A stretch of DNA of 49,066 bases from Defluviitaleaceae bacterium (GCA_009785605.1 WQVY01000009.1:1-49066), one strand, 5' to 3'; positions 25,816-34,808 are shown, counted from the first letter of the stretch. The notes: generated from the letters alone by a model not told the origin. Made by a program: numbers and translations.

Positions 25816-25824
25816 TGCTATACT
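25816..25824 (+). promoter_or_regulatory. Extended -10 element for the EamA gene
   Basis: TGCTATACT lies 32 bp before the EamA start codon, at a suitable distance for a promoter. The same nine bases occur upstream of the Hsp70 cluster and of the tRNA genes. Confidence 0.45.
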
Positions 25825-25856
25825 AGACCATACTATATGTACGGGGGAGGGACAAA

Positions 25857-26738
25857 ATGGACTCATGGCTAATTTTTGCTTCGGGTGCGGCAGTTTTTGC
25901 GGCACTAACAACAATACTTGCTAAGATAGGGCTTAAAAATGTAGATTCTCACCTAGCCACGGCTATACGCACAATGGTAGTGCTGGCCTTTGCGTGGCTT
26001 ATGGTGTTTATTGTAGGCTCTCAAAACGAGATTTTTACTGCCAGCAGCCGCTCATGGGTATTTCTTATTATGTCTGGGCTTGCAGCGGGCGGGTCATGGC
26101 TATGTTTTTTTCGCGCGCTTCAACTGGGCAGTGTCAACCAAGTTGTACCCATAGACAAAAGCAGTACAATTATGACAATGATATTGGCTTTTATATTTTT
26201 GAGCGAGCCAATGGGTATGGTTACGGTAACAGGAATGGTGTTTATGGCCATAGGCACATGGCTGATGCTAGAAAGGCGAACAAATAATGAGTCACAGTCA
26301 CAAACCAACGCAAAATCTTGGCTGTTTTTTGCACTGCTTGCGGCGGTCTTTGCCAGCCTAACAGCTATATTGGGCAGGATAGGCATTGCAGAGATAGAGG
26401 CCAATCTTGGGACTGCAATACGCACTATGGCTGTTGTGCCTATGAGCTGGATTATGGTGTTTATAACCGGCGGCCAAAAACGTATAAAAGGTATAAACCG
26501 CAAGAGCTGGGTGTTTTTATTACTTTCTGGCGTGGCTACTGGGGCAAGCTGGCTACTGTTTTACCGGGCACTGCAGTTAGGGAGTGCCAGCCTTGTGGTG
26601 CCGGTAGACAAACTAAGCATAGTACTAACCATGGGCTTTGCACGTGTATTTTTGGGTGAAAGGTTTACCCGCCGCAGCCTTGCTGGGCTTGTACTACTTA
26701 CAGTTGGGACTTTAATGCCTGTGATATTTTATGGCTAA
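25857..26738 (+). CDS. EamA/DMT-superfamily transporter
   Basis: A 293-residue integral membrane protein with about ten hydrophobic segments in two similar halves (EamA repeats), one starting FASGAAVFAALTTILAKIGL and the other FFALLAAVFASLTAILGRIG. The two halves share AIRTM, SWVFL and VVP(I/V)DK motifs, clear evidence of internal duplication. Family members export metabolites, amino acids or drugs; the substrate is unknown. The ATG follows GGGGGAGGG. It may be cotranscribed with the LytTR gene 31 bp downstream. Confidence 0.9.
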   Translation: MDSWLIFASGAAVFAALTTILAKIGLKNVDSHLATAIRTMVVLAFAWLMVFIVGSQNEIFTASSRSWVFLIMSGLAAGGSWLCFFRALQLGSVNQVVPIDKSSTIMTMILAFIFLSEPMGMVTVTGMVFMAIGTWLMLERRTNNESQSQTNAKSWLFFALLAAVFASLTAILGRIGIAEIEANLGTAIRTMAVVPMSWIMVFITGGQKRIKGINRKSWVFLLLSGVATGASWLLFYRALQLGSASLVVPVDKLSIVLTMGFARVFLGERFTRRSLAGLVLLTVGTLMPVIFYG

Positions 26739-26769
26739 CAAATAAGCGGTTATGGATAGGTGACCACGG

Positions 26770-27204
26770 ATGAAAATCATAATCCAAGACCCCATGCCTG
26801 GGGAAGAAGAAAGCATAATAATCAACGTGCGTACCATGACAGACAAGATATCACGTGCGATAGACATGCTTAAAAGCCCGGGCGATTTAACTGTATATTC
26901 AGGCGACCAAGCGCTTATGCTGCCCATAAGCGCTATTTTCTATGCCGAAAGTGTAGAGTTAAAAACCTTTATATACGCAGAGAAAGAAGTGTACCGCAGC
27001 CGCCGGAAACTATATGAAATAGAAGATATGCTTGGCACAGGAGACTTCTTGCGTATAAGCAAGCAGGTGATTGTTAATGTGCGCAAAATACGAAGTATCA
27101 CCCCGGCTGGGGAAGGGCGGTTTGCGGCAAGACTAGCCAATGACGAAACTGTAATTATATCCCGCCAATATGTACCGGCGCTGAAAGTGAGGTTCGGATT
27201 ATGA
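26770..27204 (+). CDS. LytTR-family DNA-binding regulator
   Basis: A 144-residue protein. The C-terminal 100 residues form a LytTR DNA-binding domain (ALMLPISAIFYAESVELKTFIY, LYEIEDMLGTGDFLRISKQ, VNVRKIRSITP). There is no receiver domain, so it is not a two-component regulator. It overlaps the next gene by four bases (ATGA). LytTR proteins paired with a DUF3021-type membrane protein are known in Firmicutes, where the membrane protein restrains the regulator. That makes this a likely autonomous sensing module. Confidence 0.9.
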   Translation: MKIIIQDPMPGEEESIIINVRTMTDKISRAIDMLKSPGDLTVYSGDQALMLPISAIFYAESVELKTFIYAEKEVYRSRRKLYEIEDMLGTGDFLRISKQVIVNVRKIRSITPAGEGRFAARLANDETVIISRQYVPALKVRFGL

Positions 27205-27692
27205 GATTTAGGAAAGAGCATAAATGGCATATTTTCAAAACCATATTGGACCAGATATTTAAGTATTTTTGCATGGTGACAACTGTGATTGTGCTGGTTA
27301 ATGGGGGCATGGCGTGGCTCTCTGGTGCACAATGGGTACTGTATAGCCGTGATTTGATGCGTATTTTTTTGGCGGCGTTTTTTGCTGTTTTGCCGGTACT
27401 GTTATATGTCTTTTTTGATGATGTTATGCACAAGGGATTCCCGATTTTGCGGGTGATACATTTTACATTAACGGCAGCACTTGTTATGGGGGTGCTGCTA
27501 CTCATAGAGCCTACCGGGAGGGATTTTACACTTGGCACGGGTGTATTTGCCTTTCTTATATATATTGCGGTGTATGGATATGGATATCTTAGGGACAGGC
27601 GTGTGGCGGCAAAACTAAACAAGCAACTCAAGGAATTATACCTGGCGGCAAACGAAACTTGCGACGGTGAAAACGCAACTCACCGGGATTGA
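27201..27692 (+). CDS. DUF3021-family membrane protein (partner of LytTR)
   Basis: A 163-residue membrane protein with four predicted hydrophobic segments (YFCMVTTVIVLVNGGMAWL; FLAAFFAVLPVLLYVFF; FTLTAALVMGVLLLI; GVFAFLIYIAVYGYGYL) and basic ends. It starts on the ATG that overlaps the LytTR stop codon, so translation is coupled. In known pairs the membrane protein inhibits its LytTR partner. The signal is unknown. It precedes an MFS gene that is a possible target. Confidence 0.85.
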   Translation: MRFRKEHKWHIFKTILDQIFKYFCMVTTVIVLVNGGMAWLSGAQWVLYSRDLMRIFLAAFFAVLPVLLYVFFDDVMHKGFPILRVIHFTLTAALVMGVLLLIEPTGRDFTLGTGVFAFLIYIAVYGYGYLRDRRVAAKLNKQLKELYLAANETCDGENATHRD

Positions 27693-27705
27693 TATTGAAA
27701 CAACC

Positions 27706-27748
27706 AAATCACCCCGTTATAGTGAAGCAAATTGTGGCGGGGTGATTT
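27706..27748 (+). terminator. Hairpin: terminator with the next gene's ribosome site in its 3' arm
   Basis: AAATCACCCCG (27706-27716) and CGGGGTGATTT (27738-27748) are perfectly complementary with a 21-nt loop. The 3' arm contains the Shine-Dalgarno of the MFS gene, whose ATG is at 27750. It can act as terminator for the LytTR operon and as a lid on MFS translation. Confidence 0.65.
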
Positions 27749-27749
27749 T

Positions 27750-28985
27750 ATGTCATACATATTAAAAGAAAACCGTAATTTCAGGAATTTTTTACTGTTT
27801 ACATCATTTTGGGGTATTGGCAGGGGCATATTTGCAATCTTTATGATGTGGGTAGTACATGTGCTACATCATAACCCTATCTACACGGGTATTGCTGGGT
27901 TTATGTTTGCGGCACCTCTTGTAGCGAGCTTTATTGCCGGGCCTTTTGTAGATAGGTGGTGCAAGGTTAGGCTGCTAAGAGTCGTGTGTCTTGTGCAGTT
28001 TTGTATTGTGGCCCTTATGTTGGCTGTGCCATACATATACCAGCCTGGGGTATGGTTTTTGCTTGTTTCTATTATGGTGTTTAGTGTCATGGGGGTTGTG
28101 GGTAGCGCGGCGGCTACTGCGCTGCTTCCCAGGATTGTTGGCGACGATGATCTAGTAAAGGCAAATGTCATGACGCAATTTGCCGGCACTGTTGGCGGCC
28201 TTGCCATTGGTGTTGTGCTATATGTGCTTATGGCTCGCGGTGCCGGGGTAGAGTTGGTATATGGTGTTAATGCGGCGGTATTATTTGTGGGTTTTATGAT
28301 TTCTTTGGGCCTGGGTGGTGGCATGGCGCAGAATGCTATACAGCGGGCCCATAATACAGCGCTTGGGGCGTATCTTGATGAGTTAAAGGCTGGGCTGTTA
28401 ATCATACGGCATGGGGTCTTGTTACCACTTGTTATGGCAGTTGTGTTTACTGGCCTTTTTGCTAATATGGCGCATGTTAACCTGCCAATGTTTGCTGAGG
28501 TGCATATTGGTACGGCTTCTGGCTATATTGTGCTTTCTGCCCTTGCTGCGGTTGGCGGTGTTATTGGGTCATATATTGGCGCAATTGTTGGCCCTAAGTT
28601 AGAACTGTCTAAGATTTTTGTATTGTGCTTTGTTGCTGCCGGTGCTGTTAGGATTTTGTTTGTGTATGTAATACCCGATAATTTTATACGAGCGCTGTTG
28701 ATTTTTGCCTTATACGCTGGGCTTGTTGGCACTGTTAATATATTTTTTCATACACTAATACAAAAACTGCCACCAAAGGATGCCATTGGGCGTATATCTG
28801 CATTAAACACTAGTTTGCTTGGGGTTGCTGCCGCCATTGGCGCGCTTGTTGGCGGTTTGGCCGGAAACTTGTTTTCGTGCGTGGACACGGTATTTATATT
28901 ACAGGGTGCTACATATATTGTTATTGGTTTGTGCCTGTGCCTATCTAGGCGTGTAAGGGCACTGCCTAAGATTGGTGATGTATAG
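27750..28985 (+). CDS. MFS transporter
   Basis: A 411-residue integral membrane protein with twelve hydrophobic segments. The loop between segments 2 and 3 is GPFVDRWCKVRLLR, the family-typical acidic and basic signature. The general type is the enterobactin exporter / macrolide-efflux-like branch of MFS, but the substrate is not determined. The start is the ATG at 27750, whose ribosome site is inside a hairpin; a TTG 18 bp upstream is an unlikely alternative. Confidence 0.88.
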   Translation: MSYILKENRNFRNFLLFTSFWGIGRGIFAIFMMWVVHVLHHNPIYTGIAGFMFAAPLVASFIAGPFVDRWCKVRLLRVVCLVQFCIVALMLAVPYIYQPGVWFLLVSIMVFSVMGVVGSAAATALLPRIVGDDDLVKANVMTQFAGTVGGLAIGVVLYVLMARGAGVELVYGVNAAVLFVGFMISLGLGGGMAQNAIQRAHNTALGAYLDELKAGLLIIRHGVLLPLVMAVVFTGLFANMAHVNLPMFAEVHIGTASGYIVLSALAAVGGVIGSYIGAIVGPKLELSKIFVLCFVAAGAVRILFVYVIPDNFIRALLIFALYAGLVGTVNIFFHTLIQKLPPKDAIGRISALNTSLLGVAAAIGALVGGLAGNLFSCVDTVFILQGATYIVIGLCLCLSRRVRALPKIGDV

Positions 28986-29042
28986 CACTTCCCCAAATAT
29001 TAAATATTGCACCCGTCATAACAATATGATACATTTCAGTAG

Positions 29043-29073
29043 AAAACACAGGAAATTTTCCTGTGTTTTTTTA
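29043..29073 (+). terminator. Rho-independent terminator after the MFS gene
   Basis: AAAACACAGGAAAATTTTCC-type stem followed by TGTGTTTTTTT. It separates the MFS gene from lysC. Nothing resembling a lysine riboswitch is seen in the rest of the gap. Confidence 0.85.
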
Positions 29074-29119
29074 TATAATAGAAGCAGAGCATATTTCATC
29101 GCCGGGGCAGGGGACATCA

Positions 29120-30313
29120 ATGTTAATAATACAAAAATACGGTGGCACATCTGTAGCCAACGCCGAAAGAATAATGCACGTAGCGCATCGCATCGCCAAA
29201 GAATACAATAATGGCAACAAAATAGTAGTTGTACTATCGGCCCAAGGCAGCCTTACGGACCGGTTGCTGCAAAAAGCCCATGAAATAAACCCCAATGCCA
29301 GCAAGCGTGAGCTGGATATGCTGCTTACCACAGGCGAACAACAATCTGTAGCGCTGATGGCAATGGCTATCCATACGTTGGGGCTGCCAGCAGTGTCGTT
29401 GAACGCTGTCCAAATTGGGCTTGAGTCCACCAACCAATACGGCAACGCGCGCATAAAACACATCCAAACTACACGCATAAAAAAAGAACTGGACCAGGGC
29501 AATATAGTACTTGTTGCGGGCTTCCAGGGCATTAACAGCCTGGGTGACCTAACCACCCTTGGGCGCGGCGCGTCGGATACGACGGCTGTTGCTTTGGCAG
29601 CCGTGCTGGACGCGGACCTTTGCGAAATATGTACAGACGTAGATGGTGTTTATACAGCAGACCCAAGAGTGGTACCCACCGCAAAAAAACTTAAATATAT
29701 AAGCTATGACGAAATGCTAGAAATGGCCTGCCAAGTACTGGCCAACAGGGCAGCAGAAATAGCCAAGCACTATAATGTAAAACTAATTATACGTTCCAGT
29801 ATGACAGAAGAACCAGGGACGGAAATAGGGGAGGTTTCTAAAGTGGAGGGTTCATATGTAAGCGGGTTGGCAATAGACAGGGACGTAGCGCAGGTATCTG
29901 TCATGGGTGTAAAGCGGCTTGGCGCGGCGTATAATATATTTTCTCTGTTGGCCAAGGAGGAGATATCTGTAGATATTATATTACAAATGCCCAATACTAC
30001 TGTTACGGATATAAGTTTTACCGTGTCCAAGCAAGACATGGATGCCGCACTGGCTATACTTGAAACCAACCGCGAAAGCATCGGCTTTAACACCGTCACC
30101 CACAATAGTAGCCTGGCAAAGCTTTCTATTGTTGGGGCTGGGATGCTAACAAGCCCCGGTGTCGCGTCTACTATGTTTGAAGCATTGCACGAAAACGGTA
30201 TAGATATAATGCTGATAACAACATCAGAAATTAAAATCACAGTACTTATAGAAGACCGGCATACAGAGAAGGCCAAGCTGGCAGTGCATGACAAGTTTGC
30301 ACACCTGATGTAA
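29120..30313 (+). CDS. lysC: Aspartate kinase
   Basis: A 397-residue monofunctional aspartokinase that phosphorylates L-aspartate, the first step to lysine, methionine, threonine and diaminopimelate. The kinase part carries the KYGGTSVAN motif at residues 6-14 and LTTLGRGASDTTAVALA with the substrate-binding residues. Two ACT-type regulatory domains fill the last 140 residues (SVMGVKRLGAAYNIFSLL; LSIVGAGMLTSPGVASTMFEAL). The ATG at 29120 follows GGGGCAGGGG; an upstream GTG-led extension would run into the preceding terminator. asd follows 64 bp on. Confidence 0.95.
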   Translation: MLIIQKYGGTSVANAERIMHVAHRIAKEYNNGNKIVVVLSAQGSLTDRLLQKAHEINPNASKRELDMLLTTGEQQSVALMAMAIHTLGLPAVSLNAVQIGLESTNQYGNARIKHIQTTRIKKELDQGNIVLVAGFQGINSLGDLTTLGRGASDTTAVALAAVLDADLCEICTDVDGVYTADPRVVPTAKKLKYISYDEMLEMACQVLANRAAEIAKHYNVKLIIRSSMTEEPGTEIGEVSKVEGSYVSGLAIDRDVAQVSVMGVKRLGAAYNIFSLLAKEEISVDIILQMPNTTVTDISFTVSKQDMDAALAILETNRESIGFNTVTHNSSLAKLSIVGAGMLTSPGVASTMFEALHENGIDIMLITTSEIKITVLIEDRHTEKAKLAVHDKFAHLM

Positions 30314-30340
30314 TCCTTTATCATTTGTATCAAAACCCAA

Positions 30341-30363
30341 CGGAGTTTCCGGAGAAGTCAAAT
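30341..30363 (+). repeat. Partial palindromic repeat (right arm only), copy D
   Basis: Twenty-three bases here are identical to the right outer arm of copy A (14408-14430), beginning CGGAGTTTCC. No left arm or inner stem is present. It lies between lysC and asd, directly before the asd ribosome site. Confidence 0.7.
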
Positions 30364-30376
30364 TAGGAGTGAAGAC

Positions 30377-31360
30377 ATGAGACCTTTCACATGTGCAATA
30401 GTAGGCGCGACCGGCATGGTAGGCGGTATGTTCATAAAAATACTAGAGCAACGCAAGTTGCCAATATCACAACTATATCTATTCGCCTCGGCCCGTTCGG
30501 CCGGGAAGACGCTTATGTTTAACAACAACGCCATAACCATAGAAGAACTAACCACCACATCCTTTGACCGCGGCATAGACGTTGCGCTTTTTGCGGCAGA
30601 CGATAATACAAGCCTAACCTACCCCCCAATTGCAGTAGCCAAGGGTTGTGTAGTAATAGACAACTCGCCAATATGGCGCATGAACCCAGACGTGCCCCTG
30701 GTGGTGCCTGAAGTAAACGGTGATGACATAGCCACTCACAACGGGATAATTGCCAACCCCAACTGCTGTGCCGCACCGGCGGTTGTTGCGCTCAAGCCTC
30801 TGCAGGAAGCCTACGGGTTAAAGCGTGTGGTCATTTCCACATATCAGTCCGTCTCTGGCAGCGGTGTTGACGGCATCCGCGACTTGGACGCTAACCTTGC
30901 CGGGCAAAAAGAGACGTTTTACCCACATGCCATCGCGCACAACATAATCCCGCACATTGGCAGCTTTGATGAAACAGGTTATACCGGCGAAGAAACCAAA
31001 CTGATGGCAGAGATACAAAAGATGCTGCACCTCCCACAACTCAAAATAACTGCAACTACAGTGCGCGTGCCAGTGTACTATGGGCATAGCCTAAGCATTA
31101 ATGTGACTCTTGAGTCAGAATTTGATATGCACGACCTACGAAAAATATTAGCAAATGCGCCAGGCGCAGTGCTGCACGACGACCCGGCAAGGAATATATA
31201 TCCTATGCCAGCAATGGCGGCTGGCAATGACACTGTATATATTGGCCGCGTACGGCGTGATAACAGTTGCAAAAATAGCATAAACATGTGGGTTGTCACA
31301 GACAATACCCGCAAAGGTGCAGCCACCAATGCCGTGCAAATATTAGAAAAAGTAATATGA
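30377..31360 (+). CDS. asd: Aspartate-semialdehyde dehydrogenase
   Basis: A 327-residue enzyme that reduces aspartyl phosphate to the semialdehyde. The NADP-binding loop is VGATGMVGGMF at residues 9-19. The catalytic Cys lies in NPNCCAAPAVVAL, and the second motif is ISTYQSVSGSG. A catalytic-type His and Arg are in TTVRVPVYYGHS. It follows lysC directly, forming the expected pair. The start has TTAGGAG upstream. Confidence 0.95.
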   Translation: MRPFTCAIVGATGMVGGMFIKILEQRKLPISQLYLFASARSAGKTLMFNNNAITIEELTTTSFDRGIDVALFAADDNTSLTYPPIAVAKGCVVIDNSPIWRMNPDVPLVVPEVNGDDIATHNGIIANPNCCAAPAVVALKPLQEAYGLKRVVISTYQSVSGSGVDGIRDLDANLAGQKETFYPHAIAHNIIPHIGSFDETGYTGEETKLMAEIQKMLHLPQLKITATTVRVPVYYGHSLSINVTLESEFDMHDLRKILANAPGAVLHDDPARNIYPMPAMAAGNDTVYIGRVRRDNSCKNSINMWVVTDNTRKGAATNAVQILEKVI

Positions 31361-31424
31361 TATAGGGGTTTTACAACACAAGAAAATAGGGTATTATATT
31401 CGTCCAGTAAATTTGCAAAAGTAT

Positions 31425-31449
31425 TACCGGAATGCCTTGGCATACGGTA
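31425..31449. other. Palindrome before the DnaD-like gene
   Basis: TACCG and CGGTA enclose a second inverted repeat, ATGC and GCAT, around CTTG, just 17 bp before the start codon. No T-run follows; it could be a protein-binding site or a leader hairpin. Confidence 0.4.
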
Positions 31450-31465
31450 TAGAAGGTAGGATATC

Positions 31466-32710
31466 ATGGGCGCTATTAGGATGCAGCTAGGGTATAAGAT
31501 TTCAGCATTAGAGTTACCGTACCTTTTTATAGACCATTATATGACCGGCTGCGCCCCGGTTTATCCGCTTATATACATATTTAGTTTGCGCCACTTGATG
31601 GGGGGCGACACAGTGTCTGTGCAAGACATTTCCCATCATTTCCAATTAACAGGCACAGATGTAATGGCCGCATGGCGCCACTGGGAGCGCATGGGCCTTG
31701 TTGAAATAGAAGGTAGCGGGGTAGATATTTCTATAACCTTCCTGCCTATACCCGAGCCTGTGAGTGGACATACTGCACTTATGATGGAACTTGTTGCAGC
31801 TCCAAAGTCAGAGCCTACACAGTTGGCTTTGCCTGTGGACGAAAAGCCAACACCTGTGGATAATGCGCCTGTGGATAACCAAGCAAAACCGTCTATAACA
31901 AACCCAAATCTCCCAAAACCCCTTGTGGATAACCATCAAGAAGTTAAGCCAACTGTGGAAAAACCCGCTGCCGCGGCCCCTGTAGAAAGCCGCCCACAAT
32001 ACTCTGTACAAGAGCTGGCACTATATCGCAGCCAAAGCAAGGACATAGAGCGCTTGTTCTCCAAGGCAGAACAGGCTTTGGGCAAGCTTCTTACCTACAA
32101 CGACATGAATATACTATTTGGTTTTTACGATTGGCTAAGGCTCCCGTCAGATGTTATAGAGTATCTGCTAACCTATTGCGCAGAGCATGGCCACCGCAAT
32201 CTCCGCTACATAGAAAAATGCGCCCAAGACTGGGCCGAGCGTGAGATAGACGACCTAGAAAAAGCCATAAACTATGTATATCTGTTCGACAAGCACTACC
32301 GTAGCATTATGCAGCGCATGGGCAAGCTGTCCAGCTTCCCAACCCCAGCTCAGCGCAAACACATAGACAAATGGCTACACGAGATGTATCTACCCCTAGA
32401 CGTAGTGCTAGAGGCATGTGACCGTACAAGCCTGACAGCGGAAAAACCATCGCTTTCGTATGTGGACAAAATCCTTACAAAGTGGCATAAAAGTGGTGTA
32501 AGCACCATGGCCGATGTTTTGCAAGCAGACGAAGATTACGCAAGACAAAAAGAGCAAAAGGAACAAAAAGGGCAAAAAGAAACCAAAAGCACAACCAAAA
32601 CAAATAAACCCAAAACCAACAGGTTCATAAATTTCGAACAACGGGAAAACGACTACACCCAAAGGGAGAAACAAGAGCGCCAGTACCTTCTACAGCGCTT
32701 GAAGGGGTAA
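31466..32710 (+). CDS. DnaD-domain replication protein
   Basis: A 414-residue primosomal protein of the DnaD/DnaB family of Firmicutes. The N-terminal winged helix is visible (SVQDISHHFQLTGTDVMAAWRHWERMGLVEIEG). A flexible linker rich in PVDN and lysine-proline follows (about 120-180). Two DnaD C-terminal-type helical domains come next, one with LLTYNDMNILFGFYDWLRLP and YIEKCAQDWAE, the second around SLSYVDKILTKWHKSG. In Bacillus these proteins recruit the helicase loader to DNA. The loader gene follows four bases downstream. The tail is Lys/Gln-rich and disordered. Confidence 0.88.
   Translation: MGAIRMQLGYKISALELPYLFIDHYMTGCAPVYPLIYIFSLRHLMGGDTVSVQDISHHFQLTGTDVMAAWRHWERMGLVEIEGSGVDISITFLPIPEPVSGHTALMMELVAAPKSEPTQLALPVDEKPTPVDNAPVDNQAKPSITNPNLPKPLVDNHQEVKPTVEKPAAAAPVESRPQYSVQELALYRSQSKDIERLFSKAEQALGKLLTYNDMNILFGFYDWLRLPSDVIEYLLTYCAEHGHRNLRYIEKCAQDWAEREIDDLEKAINYVYLFDKHYRSIMQRMGKLSSFPTPAQRKHIDKWLHEMYLPLDVVLEACDRTSLTAEKPSLSYVDKILTKWHKSGVSTMADVLQADEDYARQKEQKEQKGQKETKSTTKTNKPKTNRFINFEQRENDYTQREKQERQYLLQRLKG
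31855..31932 (+). promoter_or_regulatory. Cluster of three exact DnaA-box sequences inside the DnaD-like gene
   Basis: TGTGGATAA, the reverse complement of the DnaA consensus TTATCCACA, occurs at 31855-31863, 31870-31878 and 31924-31932, with near matches at 31834-31842 and 31954-31962. They lie in the region encoding the flexible linker, where they spell VDN. DnaA binding is inferred, not shown. Confidence 0.5.
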
Positions 32711-32714
32711 GACA

Positions 32715-33728
32715 ATGGGGTACAAAACTGTATACAAAGACGTAATGCGCAGCTATGAAGCATCCCGCAGTAAGGCCGCGGCCATGCTTGACGAACGCCG
32801 CGCTGCGATATACCACAGCTTCCCCAAAATAGCGGAGATTGACCAACAGCTTACGGCAATTGGCATAAGTCTGGCAAAGCTTGCACTGGCAAAAGACCAA
32901 CAAGCCCTGCAAGCCGCCCGCGCAAATGCAGACATGCTAAGGCAGGAGAAGGCCGCAATTTTGGCAGCAAACAGTGTGCCTGAGGACTATCTAACCGCTG
33001 CATACATATGCAAAGCCTGTAGCGACACTGGCTATACCCCACCGGAGCCAGGCAAGCTGCCCCAGCGCTGTAGCTGCCTAAAGCAGAAGCTGGTAGAGGC
33101 ATACTACTCCCTATCCAATGTTAGAGGGATATTGGATGAAGAAAATTTCGACACATTTGACTCTCGCTGTTTTAGCCCCAATGTAATAGCATCTGAAGGG
33201 ATTTCTCCCTTAACCAATATGAAGGCCATATACCATGTAGCTACGGATTTTGTGCAAGATTTTAGTACCAAGTTTGATAATTTGCTGCTATATGGCCGTA
33301 CAGGGCTTGGCAAGACATTTATATGCCACTGCATAGCCAAAGACTTGCTGGATGCCGGCCACACAGTACTGTATCTTACAGCCCCGCGCTTGTTCAAAAT
33401 AATAGAAGATTACCGCTTTAACCGCGAATCCCTTAACGAGCCGGACGAAATGCTGGATGCCGTAGCAGATGTGGACCTACTAATACTGGACGACCTGGGT
33501 GCGGAGTTTGTAACAGTTGTGACCAGCTCAGCTTTGTTTGATATCATCAACCAACGCTTGCTTTCTAGGAAGCCTATGATCATATCTTCAAACCTGTCGC
33601 CTCATGAGTTGGAGAATCATTACTCTGAAAGGATAGTATCCAGGTTTAGCGGGTATTACCGCATGATAAAGTTCTTTGGCGAAGATATACGCACAAACAA
33701 AATGTACGGAGGCAGGAATGATACCTAA
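32715..33728 (+). CDS. DnaI/DnaC-type helicase loader ATPase
   Basis: A 337-residue AAA+ protein. The N-terminal third is helical. A zinc-binding cysteine set follows (CKACSDTGY ... RCSCLKQ, about residues 95-120), as in DnaI. The ATPase has Walker A YGRTGLGKT at about 195-203, Walker B LLILDDLGAE, and sensor region MIISSNLSPHEL with the arginine in SERIVSRFSG. It loads the replicative helicase with the DnaD-type partner encoded directly upstream; the gap of four bases suggests coupled translation. The start follows GAAGGGG. Confidence 0.9.
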   Translation: MGYKTVYKDVMRSYEASRSKAAAMLDERRAAIYHSFPKIAEIDQQLTAIGISLAKLALAKDQQALQAARANADMLRQEKAAILAANSVPEDYLTAAYICKACSDTGYTPPEPGKLPQRCSCLKQKLVEAYYSLSNVRGILDEENFDTFDSRCFSPNVIASEGISPLTNMKAIYHVATDFVQDFSTKFDNLLLYGRTGLGKTFICHCIAKDLLDAGHTVLYLTAPRLFKIIEDYRFNRESLNEPDEMLDAVADVDLLILDDLGAEFVTVVTSSALFDIINQRLLSRKPMIISSNLSPHELENHYSERIVSRFSGYYRMIKFFGEDIRTNKMYGGRNDT

Positions 33729-34257
33729 ATCTATAAAATATGAAAGCATAGACCTCCTGCCGGAAAACGTTAATAAGCTAAAAACATTGCGAAGATTTGC
33801 GATTAAACTAGCGGCCGTGCAGGTCGCTATTTTTTTATGTATAGGGCTGATGATATATGGCATAAACACATTGGGCCAGCGCGCATGGGAGTATACGAGC
33901 GAGTTGGACCGGCAGGTCTACGCTATAAGGCACATGATAGACATAGATGCACTAGCATATGCCCGTGACATAGGGCAGCGCCTAGCCGCAGAAGATGCGT
34001 TTTTACAAGCATACGCCCCAGCAGATTTTGACCCGGTGTGGATAACGTCAATTATACAAGCAGGCAGCGAGCATATGGTTATGCTTGACTACAGCAGCAC
34101 AGGCATCATGATAACCGGCATGTCAGATGATATGACGGCAATAGAAGCTCACAGGCAAGACCTCACACAAACTGGGGTGTTTGGCTATGTAGAGCTTGGT
34201 AGGATAATAATGCAGGACTGTGGGCGGTATTTTTATGAGTTGCGGGTAAGGTTATAA
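33718..34257 (+). CDS. PilN-like single-pass membrane protein
   Basis: A 179-residue protein. A short cytoplasmic lead (IPKSIKYESIDLLPENV) precedes one membrane helix (LAAVQVAIFLCIGLMIYGI), then a coiled and alpha/beta region. This topology and the -IDLLP- opening resemble PilN-type type IV pilus assembly proteins, but no other pilus gene is in the window. The ATG at 33718 overlaps the end of the loader gene by 11 bp and has GGAGGCAGG upstream; a longer frame from 33676 is less likely. Function here is uncertain. Confidence 0.65.
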   Translation: MIPKSIKYESIDLLPENVNKLKTLRRFAIKLAAVQVAIFLCIGLMIYGINTLGQRAWEYTSELDRQVYAIRHMIDIDALAYARDIGQRLAAEDAFLQAYAPADFDPVWITSIIQAGSEHMVMLDYSSTGIMITGMSDDMTAIEAHRQDLTQTGVFGYVELGRIIMQDCGRYFYELRVRL

Positions 34258-34805
34258 TTTATTTCCCGGACAATAATGTCCAGCCCTTTTTGGGGAAACA
34301 TGGACCCGTTGATAATCAAGTCAGCCTTCCATTTGCAATGCTCTACATATTGGTCGTGCCTATACCTCACCATGTCAAGATAGACATCAGAAATTTCATC
34401 AAAAGTCAGGCCTCGTGCCATGTTTCTTCGTAGACGGCGCACTATGCGCTCGTCTGGTCGGCATTCTACATATAGCTTTAGGTCCAGCATCTGGCAAATT
34501 GCATCGTCGTACAGGGTTAGCAGGCCCTCTACAATAATAATGTCTGCTTTGGCCTCATCTACAGCCGCAAATAAGTCTTGTTGCAGCAGTGGCAAGTTTA
34601 TTGTGGTTGGATGATTGTCATCTAGGTACATTTTGTTTGTTATGGGTGCAGCTACGTAGGGGCGTTTATTTTTGGGCTTGAAATAATCGTCCATATGAAA
34701 TGTAATAACCTTGCGGCCTTCGAGCGCGCTTTCCAACTGCTGGCATAGTGTTGATTTACCGCTGGCGCTGCCGCCCGCTATGCCTACTACATAAGGTTTT
34801 TGCAT
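34233..34805 (-). CDS. udk: Uridine kinase-family P-loop kinase
   Basis: A 190-residue kinase with Walker A GIAGGSASGKST at residues 8-19. The substrate region FHMDDYFKPKNKR and DNHPTTINLPLL match uridine/cytidine kinases, although the usual DHPDAFD is altered. The probable reaction is phosphorylation of uridine to UMP. It lies three bases downstream of the HelD-like gene on the same strand, so both form an operon. Its 3' end overlaps the convergent PilN-like gene by 25 bp. Confidence 0.82.
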   Translation of the reverse strand: MQKPYVVGIAGGSASGKSTLCQQLESALEGRKVITFHMDDYFKPKNKRPYVAAPITNKMYLDDNHPTTINLPLLQQDLFAAVDEAKADIIIVEGLLTLYDDAICQMLDLKLYVECRPDERIVRRLRRNMARGLTFDEISDVYLDMVRYRHDQYVEHCKWKADLIINGSMFPQKGLDIIVREINYNLTRNS

Positions 34806-34808
34806 GGC

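Noticed and set aside
28986-29119. Possible lysine riboswitch before lysC
   Set aside because: Only the MFS terminator is seen; the gap is too short and has none of the lysine riboswitch core that I could recognise.
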